Shown here piece by piece: positions 22,563 to 31,679 of a stretch of 42,373 bases of DNA (positions within the stretch are counted from its first letter, which is position 1; every line of letters begins with the position of its first letter). Source of the DNA: Asparagopsis taxiformis (lineage: Eukaryota > Rhodophyta > Florideophyceae > Bonnemaisoniales > Bonnemaisoniaceae); assembly GCA_030407315.1 (NCBI GenBank), contig JALQPE010002370.1:1-42373 (forward strand). The letters run 5' to 3'. The notes under the pieces were generated by a model, which was not told the origin of the DNA, made no database searches, and saw only the letters and a program-made list of their open reading frames with translations. Both the position numbers and the translations under genes were made by a program.

Positions 22563-22788
22563 ACAGCTGTCGAGCTAGGCCGCGAGCACCCCTATGTCCG
22601 GAAGACGTCCTGATTTGAATTAAAATTTGGGCTATTCCCAAAAACATGCACATGTGAACATGTTTTTGAGATGGGGGTGTGCCGTACGGCACAATCGACC
22701 TGCCGAAATCGATGTTTTTTGCAAGATTTTTTTCTGCCCTAAATTGTAGAATTTCTGGGCTGGACAGCAATGCAACTGAGCTGGACAT
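22563..22788. repeat. Left inverted repeat of MTase-SET cassette
   Basis: This matches the reverse complement of 26567-26802 with scattered substitutions and short indels. Two internal palindromes are perfectly kept: AAAAACATG ... CATGTTTTT, and TGTGCCGTACGGCACA. Confidence 0.9.
22678..22693. promoter_or_regulatory. 16-bp perfect palindrome, possible binding site
   Basis: TGTGCCGTACGGCACA is its own reverse complement. It is identical in the other inverted repeat (26657-26672), although bases nearby differ. This suggests a dimeric protein site, perhaps for a transposase or a ParB-like protein. Function is inferred. Confidence 0.45.
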
Positions 22789-23035
22789 CCACCGGGCGTC
22801 CATTTCAACTTGGTCGTGTATTTTGCATCGGCACGCATAACAGCAACCAAGCAGTCAGGTTCACTGCTCGGATGAAGTGCAACTGGATTTTGAACGATTG
22901 GTTTTTGACAGGCGAGTACTGCTGAATAGGTTTCACTCTGGAGTAATGGTGGCTGGACAGGCTGCATTATATGATATACTTCAACTCTGGAACGTAGCTT
23001 TATTTGTAGTCGAAATGAAAACATCTTTCGTGACC

Positions 23036-24142
23036 CTAATTCCATGCTCTAAACGCTGTCCCATAATGAACGTAGAGCTCCTGCCCTGGACGGATATCGC
23101 GGATTGCACGTACTACGATGATCTCCGGATTTTCTAGGTCCTTCGCCTTGAGCTTCTTCCCCGTCGAACCGCTGCTGTAGTTCTCGACAAACTCGACGTT
23201 GGCCATCCGCCTGGTGTCTTCCGCCGGAGTGTCCTCACCTCGCAAATACCGCGGGTCGTTGATGAACTGCGCCGAACAGAACGGAGCCGGAACAATCCAA
23301 ATTGGATGCTCGATGTTTTCGTCGTCCTCCGCTGTTGCATACAGCTTGATGGCATACATCAAGAATGTTTCCTTCGTTATCGCCATGTGACCCTCTCCGT
23401 ACGCGAACCGCATCGACTCCTTGCTCATATCAGAGTACACAACAGTTCCGTAGTATGCACATACTTCGTCGCCAACATTAAATGTCTGTTCAGCGAAGAG
23501 CCCTCTTCCTGCATTTGGATGCTTAATCAGCGATGGTCGAACGCTCAATTTTTCGCAACACACATCGTGTGCCCGCATCACGCGAGGGTTTTCGGTTTGC
23601 AACCAGCGGCGCAGGGAAGGTGGCCAATAATGTACCGGTTTTTCCATGTGCTCGTGCGACGCAATCGACTCTGGGCACAGCTGCCAGAGGTACTGCCGAA
23701 TATATTTCGGGAACCTCTGGTACAGGGGAAGGCCAGGTGGGGGTTCGATGATCCTGCGTTCCCTCTGTGTACGCATCGTGACAGAGGGGGACGCCAAGAA
23801 CTTCTCAGCACTCTGTTTAGCTTCTGTCGTGACCCTCATGTCAGTGTTGTTTGAAAGAATTACACGTGACATGAGAGCACACAGCTTTGGAAGCGATCGT
23901 GCCACACACAATTTATCCATGTCACTGCCGACGAAAACACGGTGCTCAGGCAAGCTCATAGCTGCTTTTCCCGTTGCAAAAGTGCCAGAGAATGGATCGA
24001 CAACAATATCACCAGGCTGTGAATGCTGGCTGATCAACTCCATCATGAGAGCGACGCTCTTCTGCTCTGCACGAACTCTGACCGTAGCACCGGTTGTGCA
24101 CCTTGTTCGCCACACCATCTCATTCGAATCGATGGCGGGCAT
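23036..24142 (-). CDS. C-terminal part: methyltransferase SAM motif plus SET domain
   Basis: This ORF lies in the same frame as the upstream ORF 24161-26230 and is separated from it only by TGA at 24161-24163. An internal ATG is at 24142. Residues 44-62 of this part (GDIVVDPFSGTFATGKAAM) are the SAM-binding motif I of a DNA methyltransferase. Residues about 200-365 form a SET domain: GRGLFAEQTFNVGDEVCAYY, QFINDPRYLR in place of the usual NHS-type motif, ANVEFVENY, and GQELYVHYG near the end. SET enzymes methylate protein lysines, usually on histones. The DNA methyltransferase part here is incomplete without its upstream half, so the natural product is probably one long protein. Alone, only the SET half could work. 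It ends with TAG. Confidence 0.82.
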   Translation of the reverse strand: MPAIDSNEMVWRTRCTTGATVRVRAEQKSVALMMELISQHSQPGDIVVDPFSGTFATGKAAMSLPEHRVFVGSDMDKLCVARSLPKLCALMSRVILSNNTDMRVTTEAKQSAEKFLASPSVTMRTQRERRIIEPPPGLPLYQRFPKYIRQYLWQLCPESIASHEHMEKPVHYWPPSLRRWLQTENPRVMRAHDVCCEKLSVRPSLIKHPNAGRGLFAEQTFNVGDEVCAYYGTVVYSDMSKESMRFAYGEGHMAITKETFLMYAIKLYATAEDDENIEHPIWIVPAPFCSAQFINDPRYLRGEDTPAEDTRRMANVEFVENYSSGSTGKKLKAKDLENPEIIVVRAIRDIRPGQELYVHYGTAFRAWN

Positions 24143-24160
24143 ATTGATGGTGACGTTGCA

Positions 24161-26230
24161 TCACGCCGGGTACGTGCCGTCCATGTATCCGTGGTTCCTA
24201 TAGGCCACCATCTCGCTTCCGGTCTTGAACGGAACACCTCGCTTCCAGAAGTGGATAGCGACCTCTGCCATGTTCATGCGTTGGTACCTCTTCCGCCCCG
24301 GCATTTGATAGAGGTGCCCAGGTAGTCGGACAAACAACAGAGGTACTTCGTAAACGAAGAAAACTGAATTCCGAACGACGTCCTCCTCCTCCTCGTCCTC
24401 CTCATCCGCACTTTCTTCGCCACTGTGCTGCGATGCTTCGGAGTCCGAGTTCATGGACGTAACCTCTTCTTCATCCGACCCGTCATCACTGGCAGCAGCA
24501 TCGGTTGGGCCTTCTGACTGCGGTCCTTTGTACGTTTCCAAGTAATGGAACCATTCGTAGAACTGCAAAACGGAGCAGAACACGATGCCGTGGCCACCGG
24601 GGCGCAACAGCTCGTCAAACACTTCGATGCTAGCCTGCATATCTTCTGCAGTTAGCCTGTCGTACGAAGAGTTGGAATCGTTCCTCTTACGACGAACATT
24701 GTAGGGCGGATCAGTCAGAATGAGCTGAACGTTGCCCGTGATGGGCACGTGTTCTCGGCTCTCTTCGGCACTGACCAAATCTTCGAAAGGGACGTCGTAC
24801 ACCCGGCAATACTGACTCATTTTCGAAAGAAAGTCCTTTGCGAGAGCCTGCCCTTCACTTTCCTGCTCTTCTGTCGCATGGGGTGACGGAGACGGGGGAG
24901 ACGGCCCTTGGGCAGTAAGACTGGTCCTCCCAGGTCCAATTTGAAGCCTGGTTGTGTGTCTTGTCGACGGAACCAAACCTCTCCCTCCTGTGTTGCGACG
25001 AGTGGGAGTGTCATCAACCGGCTTGGGGACCTTTTCTGCGTCCGCGACTTGTGGTGCCGGGCGGAGGACAGCCATAACGTCTTCGTCGAGGGTGTCAAAG
25101 TACGCTGGCAGCTTGTCCGGATTTCCGCTTGCCAAGTATATTTCCAGCGCCCCCCAGCGGTCGGACTCCGGCCAGGTGTACAGGTCCGGGTTGACGATAA
25201 GAAACTGCAACCGGTCGAAGAACTTCCTCACAAGGTCCCTAAATGCACTGTGCTGCGCACTGGTTCTTGTCTCTACTTTTCCACCATATCCATCAGGATG
25301 AGATAGGGGAGCTTTTTCGTGGTAGAGATCTAGGTTCTGCTCCATCGGTGCGAATAGACCTTCATCGAGCACGTCAAACCAATGCTCACTGCTGTCGAAA
25401 ATGATGTACGGCGCCATCAACTCTTCGAGGCTGGAAAACTTTGCGGCGAAGGCCACATCGGTCCAAGCATGGTATAAAACTTGAACCACGTAACAAGCTC
25501 GATTAGTGCTTTTCCGATGGGCTGGGACGCGTGGGACTTCGTTCCCCTCTTCGGCCGCATCGCCTATTCGGCGACGCGGCAGGTTCTTGTTGTGATTTCG
25601 GATGATAGACAACGCTTGGAAATACATCAATACCTCGAACGTCTCCGGTGGAGCAGGAACGAAGGCGCTTGGTTCCCCGCGCTGCGGCGCCTGTAGTGGC
25701 GAAGGAAGCATGTTACATCCAATAAGGAAGGTCTGCGGCACGATCCCAGAAAGGGTGCAGTGCTCAACCCATTGCCCGATACGCTCATCCTGTCTTGAAA
25801 ACTCGGCAATGGGTAATGCCAGACGAACAATCTGCTTGGCTCGCTCAACGTTCATCTCTGCCATGACGATTTCGGCAACATCCGCCTCGACTCCAGCATT
25901 CTTCGAACGACCGCTGAAGGACATGCTGAGTCGACCTTGCAGCGCATCAAATTGTTCTTCCGTGCCCTGCGCAACCCAAGCGCCAAGGTCCGCGTATGTG
26001 AAACCTCCCGGCTTGTCCGTCAAGTCTGGGAAACTTGGGTGGGCGAATAAATCCAGCAAGAGGCGGAGGAAGTCTTTGCCAGCGAGAGTAGTTTCGCGGG
26101 CGGCGCGACCTACGTTTCGACGTGTACCCATGTCACTAGAATCCTCCCAAGGGCTAGCGGGTTCGCGCAGAATTGGCACGGTTGCATCGTCAACGATTGG
26201 ATTGCTGTTGCGCCTGCGCTTATTCGTCAT
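24161..26230 (-). CDS. Beta-class DNA amino-methyltransferase, N-terminal part
   Basis: I take the ATG at 26230 as start; the frame is open farther upstream but without an ATG. The first ~450 residues are an unrecognised helical region (DFLRLLLDLFAHPSFPDLTD, ADVAEIVMAEMNVERAKQIV) followed by a disordered Pro/Ser stretch. The catalytic motif IV, LILTDPPYN, lies at residues about 504-511, followed by GGHGIVFCSVLQFYEWFHYL. A very acidic insert (SDDGSDEEE ... EEDEEEED) precedes the target-recognition region. DPPY before motif I is the beta-class order, used for N6-adenine or N4-cytosine methylation. The frame stops at TGA 24161-24163, but motif I continues in the same frame beyond. The broken form would lack its SAM site. 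A CGA-to-TGA change or readthrough are both possible. Confidence 0.8.
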   Translation of the reverse strand: MTNKRRRNSNPIVDDATVPILREPASPWEDSSDMGTRRNVGRAARETTLAGKDFLRLLLDLFAHPSFPDLTDKPGGFTYADLGAWVAQGTEEQFDALQGRLSMSFSGRSKNAGVEADVAEIVMAEMNVERAKQIVRLALPIAEFSRQDERIGQWVEHCTLSGIVPQTFLIGCNMLPSPLQAPQRGEPSAFVPAPPETFEVLMYFQALSIIRNHNKNLPRRRIGDAAEEGNEVPRVPAHRKSTNRACYVVQVLYHAWTDVAFAAKFSSLEELMAPYIIFDSSEHWFDVLDEGLFAPMEQNLDLYHEKAPLSHPDGYGGKVETRTSAQHSAFRDLVRKFFDRLQFLIVNPDLYTWPESDRWGALEIYLASGNPDKLPAYFDTLDEDVMAVLRPAPQVADAEKVPKPVDDTPTRRNTGGRGLVPSTRHTTRLQIGPGRTSLTAQGPSPPSPSPHATEEQESEGQALAKDFLSKMSQYCRVYDVPFEDLVSAEESREHVPITGNVQLILTDPPYNVRRKRNDSNSSYDRLTAEDMQASIEVFDELLRPGGHGIVFCSVLQFYEWFHYLETYKGPQSEGPTDAAASDDGSDEEEVTSMNSDSEASQHSGEESADEEDEEEEDVVRNSVFFVYEVPLLFVRLPGHLYQMPGRKRYQRMNMAEVAIHFWKRGVPFKTGSEMVAYRNHGYMDGTYPA

Positions 26231-26566
26231 AATGGAATGAGTGGAAAATTCGGTACAAGATGGCGACCGCTCGGCGAGACAGTCAAATTTGACGACGTAT
26301 CTCGTGACGTTTGCACTCTTTCGTGAGGAACACTGGTTGATATCGAACGGAACAGAGTATACGTGTGCACAGCACTGGAAAGGTCTTGAAACCCGTAACC
26401 GGTGTCGGTAATAAGTTGTGATGGATACGTGGTAGAGAAATGTTTTTAAAAGATTGTGATTCCCTGCCTTTAACTGTTGTACTACACGGCCGCCAGTCAC
26501 ATAGGTTGTCACACGTGCATCACACTTACCAGGTGAGCGACATCCGGACGGCCACTGGACGTGGGA

Positions 26567-26802
26567 ATGTCCAGCTCAGATGCATTGTTGGCCAGACCAG
26601 AAATTCTACAATTTCGGGCAGAAAAAATACAAAAAACATCGATTTCGGCGGTCGATTGTGCCGTACGGCACACCCCCATCTCAAAAACATGTTCACATGT
26701 GCATGTTTTTGAGAATAGCCCAAATTTTAATTCAAATCAGGGTGTCCCCCGGATAAAGGGGTGCTCGCAGCCGCCCCAAAAGCCGCCTAGCTTGACAGCT
26801 GT
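26567..26802. repeat. Right inverted repeat of MTase-SET cassette
   Basis: This is the partner of 22563-22788. It contains the same 16-bp palindrome at 26657-26672 and the AAAAACATG/CATGTTTTT hairpin. Confidence 0.9.
26657..26672. promoter_or_regulatory. 16-bp perfect palindrome, second copy
   Basis: TGTGCCGTACGGCACA is identical to 22678-22693. It lies about 430 bp upstream of the MTase-SET ATG, so it could also act in regulating that gene. Confidence 0.45.
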
Positions 26803-27083
26803 AATTTTAACACATTACACATCAAGGACACTGCCTGCTTCACGCCACCTCGTCAGATTTCGAGAGCCCGACTCGGGCCCGTTCGGAACGGACACTCACA
26901 TCTCGATTGCCTCTCTTGCATTCCAGCGGTCACGATAGGTGTGTACCTAACAAAATTTCGGTTGTATGTGTTATTATTTCCAGCGATTGGCGTTCACGAC
27001 AATTCTTCAACGTGAAACATACCATCCACATCACTCGAATACGTCAACGTCAACCATCTCTTTTCCTTTCCAACTCAACAACC

Positions 27084-27356
27084 ATGGCGGATACGCATTT
27101 CAGCAGTTTGTTTTCAACGGTTTGCGGCGATCAAGTGAGCGCGTCAGCGGAGTCGCGCGGACTCAAGCGCGGCGTCGATGTCGACTTGTTTGCGGACGTG
27201 GACGGTGCGGCTGTGCATATTGGGACGGCTTCGGTGAGCACTGCTGGTGGCGATGTTGGCCTTCCGCGCACGCTGCACAACCACAAGCTGCCGGAAACCG
27301 ACGAGGCCGACTACATCGTCGTGCGCAACATTGCGACTAAGGACAAGTTCAAGGAC
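27084..27356 (+). pseudogene. Small ORF, 5' part, split by transposon
   Basis: The ATG sits in a good context (accATGg). The frame encodes an acidic protein (DTHFSSLFSTVCGD, RGLKRGVDVDLFADVDGA, EADYIVVRNIATKDKFKD) without a known domain. At 27356 the last codon GAC is the end of the target duplication GGAC, and the 11.15-kb transposon begins. Skipping the transposon and one GGAC copy, the frame continues uninterrupted at 38511 for 31 more codons to a TGA, giving a 122-residue protein. The clean restoration argues that this was a real gene at insertion. It lies upstream of, and overlaps, the ParB-like gene. Confidence 0.7.
27353..27356. repeat. Target site duplication GGAC (left)
   Basis: The same four bases follow the right transposon end at 38507-38510. 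Confidence 0.85.
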
Positions 27357-28635
27357 AACTCTCATTTGGAGTGAAACAGAATCATACTTTTTGAGAAACA
27401 GAATAAATTTAATGGTGAACTGGAGGTTATTGTCACGCACTGTCACCCAGGTGTCACCCTGGACCTTTTATAGTAACGGGTCTTTCTCGAGTATTGTATA
27501 CAATATAATACAGCTTAGTTTCAATGACAGTGTCACTGCTAATTCTAATTCTTTTAATGATATCACCTATACCTGAATGAGCAGTTGACATTCTAATAGA
27601 AATTTCGTAACAGCGTGTCCCATTTATATGATATGATGCGCGTATCAACAGACCAGCATTGCATTCTTTTCTGCAGCGGTTGAGATGGTGAAGTTCAGAA
27701 GTAATAAATTGCAAATTTAAATTTCCACCAATCCCATTGAATTGGTGGGGTTGCAATCCTGCCAAATTTAAAGTTGTTGAATGGAATAAAAGAAAGAATT
27801 GGTGTGCTGGACGCGCTTTGATTCGGCGAAAGCATGCTTCTTTGGATCCACCTTTTGGATCTCTGATTCAGTTTCCGGTAGTTTTGCAGACAGGCTCGAT
27901 GTGATGCAATCCGCACGAGGTAATAATAATATGAAACACACATCAGTGGAGCACTACGTCAGGTGCACGCCTCAAAGCTACTGCGTCAGCTAGTAGTGCT
28001 AAGCGTTCCCGATCATCAGATTTTCGCGGGAGGCTTGGTGGTGTTATGCACGATATTGTTCGCGCAGTCGGACACTACACACTACATTTCTGGCACGCTT
28101 CATTGATGAACACAGCGGCATTGAATGACACGAGAATATTGAGGCACTGCCTATACTGCCAGTATAATTCGCATAACTGGCTGATACTGCACCCACAGTG
28201 TTGCGCGCGCATTGCTCTGTATTCCTGACTGTCGAGATATTGAGTTTGCTATTCACTGCTTGGAAATTGGTTGGTTAGTGCATGCTTTTGTCAACTTATT
28301 TGTTGTTATGTGCACATACCCATGCATAAGGCAGGTTTTCCAGCGAGTAGTTCATTGTGTGAACGGTTCGGAAATAGTTCTACTCCTGTGCTCCAAACCT
28401 CTGTCAGTATTTGAATAATTTGTGGATTCTACATCGACGTACCAGAGTTTGGCGTAGAGGCTGTGCAGACCACACACTTCAACATATGCGCCAATTGACG
28501 CATAGATCATGTACATCGCCATGGAATCTGTTCACATTATAACCATCCTGCGATCTAAACCTGATTTCTGAAGGTCATTTGGATTCAATACCAATCCATC
28601 TAAAGCGCCGCTGAAATGAATTCAGAATTCAGAAT

Positions 28636-28657
28636 CCCACCGCATTAATGCGGTGGG
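28636..28657. promoter_or_regulatory. 22-bp perfect palindrome in left TIR
   Basis: CCCACCGCATT is followed at once by its reverse complement. The mirror copy in the right TIR is at 37206-37227. This is a candidate dimeric binding site, for example for the transposase or the ParB-like protein. Confidence 0.5.
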
Positions 28658-28840
28658 TACTCAAACTCAACAGAGCTTCATGTGCTTCATAACTCAACCA
28701 TTGCACTTTTGATCATAAATGAAATGCAGACTTGAGATTCAATTGTTGCAATTTACTGCCGTCAGACCAACGGAGCTGAATCGCGAGCGAAGACACATGT
28801 ACCGTAAACTATTCCAGTGCAGCTTTCCTCCAACATCATT

Positions 28841-28859
28841 CTGGTTTCACTGAAACCAG
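28841..28859. repeat. 19-bp palindrome in left TIR
   Basis: CTGGTTTCA-C-TGAAACCAG is perfect apart from the central base. It is mirrored at 37004-37022. Confidence 0.85.
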
Positions 28860-29234
28860 CCTGGCAGGCACGTTTAGCCATTTCATATCTGTACCTCAAT
28901 GGGAGTACCACAACTGCAAGCATTTTATACTCATTCATTTGATTACAGCTTGTTTCATCGGAGCCTCATGCTGTTGGATCGAAGTAATGGCTTGGAGCTG
29001 ATAAATTCTACTTGTAACATGAACTATACAGTTGCTGCTGATTTATCGGAATGTCCTACACTCATGTATACTCAAGAATACTCAAAGAGAAAGCTTTCTA
29101 GAGTAATATCATACAACTGGATTGAATACAGTTAGCTTCTCTATTGGGGGCTTCGGCACTCACTCTATTGATTTCCGGCGTTTGTGGCTTGGAGTTTAGA
29201 TGAAAATGATTCTAGCAAGCTTATCAATTTCATT

Positions 29235-30548
29235 TTATCGAGTATCGAGAGGAGAGAATTCTGTGCGCAGAAGTTTGACTACGTTCATTCGTAGTTCACC
29301 TCGTTTCGTAAGGCTGTCGAACTCAACTAAGACAGACTCGGTCGAAATCAAATCCCTCCACGGATTCCCGGTCGTGCAGTTCTTATCTCGTGAGTTGAGA
29401 TATGAAGGAGAGTATTTGCATCTATAAACACCTCCGCTGGAAGACTGCTCGTACCAATGAACGTCAAGACTAGATGGGATTCCATCTCCGTTGCGCAATA
29501 TTCTACATATTCTACCAATCCAAAACGGACATACCGCCGTTGGATCCTCTGGTCGAACTGCAACAAAGGAATTAGCCGTGTATCCATGTATACTTTCGTT
29601 GGCCGGCTCAAGGAAGCTTCCATCTTCTGCGTTATAGTGTTCATCACGAGCATTTTCACTAGCTGCAGTCGCAGTGAGGGGAGATAACCACCTTTTCATC
29701 TCAATGCTTCTCGATAGGTCCCAATGAAACGGCTCCTCTCTGGAAGTAAAGATACAGGATGCCATATCTCGAAGCGAATCCATCTTTGCGGAAGAATTTA
29801 TTCTCCCTTCTTCGGATCGGAATCTCAGTTCCACTTCATTTGCGCCGTCTGGACAGGAAATTACGGTCGGTGGAGTATCCCTTAAATCAGGTATAGATCT
29901 GAGGAATGAGTCAATCTTACTCTTTCCGCTACATAGCACGCTCCATTCTTCATCACATGTATTCTTGACATGGCATATAGTCTTACTAGCAGGACTTGAA
30001 ACATCTTCTCTTGCCATCCTCCGATTGAACTTGAAGTATTGATAATCGCTGAACTTTTTGACTTTCGAGAGGTTGTTTCCTCGCTTACACAAAGCGGAGA
30101 AGTTTGCTACGTGTTTCAAGTGACTGACGATAGGTGCTGGGGTGTATGCCTGACGTAGTTCGTAGTGCAGTTCTGATAGTGTCACTGCATCGCAAGAACG
30201 CAGGCGCCGAGAAGTGCAACTAAAGCTTTGGTCTATGTCCGCGTGGGTATGCCCTACAGGCAGGAAAGAAGCATGCACTTCGTCAAAAACATTCCACGCC
30301 ACAAGAGACTCTAGGAAGGATAGAAAGTATCGGTTCTTGTTTTCTCTCGAACAATTGTCGAGCTGTACAAATAGTACTGGAGGTAAAGGGACATTTTGAC
30401 TCCGTTCCATTAGGAATCTATGGACAGATTCGACGATATGGTTGGCTCCTGTTTGAAACTCCTCAGTCATGGTGAACAGGTGTAGTTTCTTTTGCGTTGC
30501 GTGTTCCAGTATTCCGATAAGTTTCACCCTTAGAGCTCGACCTCTCAT
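29235..30548 (-). pseudogene. DUF7869-type transposase, C-terminal half
   Basis: This ORF is in the same frame as 30591-31679. The only break between them is TAA at 30591-30593; the 14 codons between that stop and the ATG at 30548 are open and read SAFGLPHFAVSTKT, as expected for the family. Residues 63-73 (LDNCSRENKNR) and 98-107 (VGHTHADIDQ) are the family hallmarks and probably supply acidic catalytic residues of an RNase H-like fold. The C-terminus has the usual VCPFWIGRICRIL ... VHWYEQ segment. It ends with TAA. The protein would cut and move the element; as it stands, this copy is split. Confidence 0.75.
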
Positions 30549-30590
30549 TGTCTTCGTACTTACCGCAAAGTGAGGGAGACCAAACGCAGA

Positions 30591-31679
30591 TTAGTCGGCT
30601 CCGTCTACGCAGATTGAACAGAACTGCTGGGGATTCAGAATAGCCTTTTCAGCCTTCTTCTGATACTCTAATCTCTCGCGTGACACCATTTCTATATGAG
30701 CATTTCGACGCGCAACAATAAAGTCGGTGGAGAATCCTGGTTTTGATGCATGGAGTAATGCAACCCGAATCTCTTCGCACACGTAGCATTTTGCAAACCG
30801 CGAAACTTTCCGTACCTTTATACTTGGGCAAAACCGCTTCCAAATCTGGAAGAAGTAGGAAGAACTGGGTGGCTCCGTCGAATGTAAGAGATTGTACTCC
30901 TGTTTGAACCGCCGATATACCTCAGACTTCTTTAAAAATGGTAAATGTTCTTCGCTTCTGTCAGGCATCTTTCCCCCGGTCCTTTCTGCTAACCTCTCTA
31001 GGAAAGATATTACAGAATCACGACCAATAGCGGAACGGTCATGGTTTTTGGAAGACAGGCGCTTGTTGCACTTGAGAAGGAAACCTGGTGTGCATTTTAC
31101 AGAACTCTGCAGGTCTCGAGAAAACCTAAACGCTTTATCCAGAAATGTTGCGCAGACAGACTTGCCGTCGAAAGAGAAAAAAGGTCTTGGTCCGTTCTTC
31201 GTGGGTCGGTAGCGAATCATGTTCTCCAGGAAGATACGACGCTCGCGGTTTGACATAGTAGAAGCATCTTCAATCTTCAGCTTGAGAAAGGAGTTATCTG
31301 CTACGTTGAAGCACCTCCTACGCTTACAGCACTTGATAGAAGAGAATTCCGTGTTTGTAATTTCATTGGCAGCTTCCTTTCGCCTTTTTCCCAGAGTTGA
31401 CGGTGGTGGCGTAGAAACTTTACGACGATTCGAAGAACGGTACGGGCGACGTTTGAGATTAATCTCTCCGAAATTTGGGTGAGTGCTCGCAAGAATGCTT
31501 TGATTCAATGGTATTTTGTTCTCTCTGTTGCGTCGTTCATTCAATGGGATTTTTGCCTGACTATGTCTGATGGACATAGTATCCGAAAGGGATGAGTGAT
31601 TGGACCAAGTTTCCGACTCTTCCGATGTGCTGTATGAAGAATCCTCTGAGCTGAAAAGCTCAGATTCATGAGAATCCAT
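30591..31679 (-). pseudogene. DUF7869-type transposase, N-terminal half
   Basis: The start is ATG at 31679 (MDSHESELFSSEDSSYS), with a Ser-rich disordered N-terminus. The core shows CATFLDKAFRFSRDLQ and SSSYFFQIWKRFCPSIKV, a zinc-type pair (RFAKCYVCEEI), and then NAHIEMVSRERLEYQKKAE. The ORF ends FCSICVDGAD-stop. In relatives the equivalent motif is IIIDGMDQ or IIIDGADQ, so the TAA occupies the position of a Gln codon (CAA). Joined in frame with the next ORF the protein would be about 813 residues. The DUF7869 name comes from memory of family motifs. Confidence 0.72.

Larger units (their letters stand above)
22563..26802. mobile_element. 4.24-kb inverted-repeat cassette carrying MTase-SET gene
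   Basis: Two inverted repeats of about 230 bp (22563-22788 and 26567-26802) start with ACAGCTGTC and enclose only the methyltransferase-SET gene. AATT flanks both ends (22559-22562, 26803-26806) and could be a target duplication, but AATT is its own reverse complement, so it could equally be part of the repeat. There is no transposase inside. It is therefore either a non-autonomous element carrying cargo or a gene flanked by two inverted copies of a MITE. Confidence 0.55.
26231..27083. promoter_or_regulatory. Divergent intergenic region
   Basis: This is about 850 bp between the ATGs of the MTase-SET gene (leftward) and the small ORF (rightward). It contains the right inverted repeat of the cassette (26567-26802) and must hold the promoters and 5' leaders of both transcripts. 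No TATA box or other site stands out. Confidence 0.4.
27357..29148. repeat. Left terminal inverted repeat, 1,792 bp
   Basis: This is nearly identical to 36715-38506. I noticed only about two substitutions (near 28332 and near 28794). Short ORFs inside (60 to 103 codons) are mirrored exactly in the other arm, lack protein-like features and are not called. It contains several palindromes. Confidence 0.95.

Noticed and set aside
27454..28256. Several 60-103-codon ORFs inside the transposon TIRs
   Set aside because: They are mirrored exactly in the other TIR, overlap each other on both strands and show no domain or protein-like composition.
30541..30600. GTAAGT just after the transposase TAA, as a splice donor removing the stop
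   Set aside because: The donor lies downstream of the stop, and the codons around it already read as family-conserved sequence, so no intron is needed.
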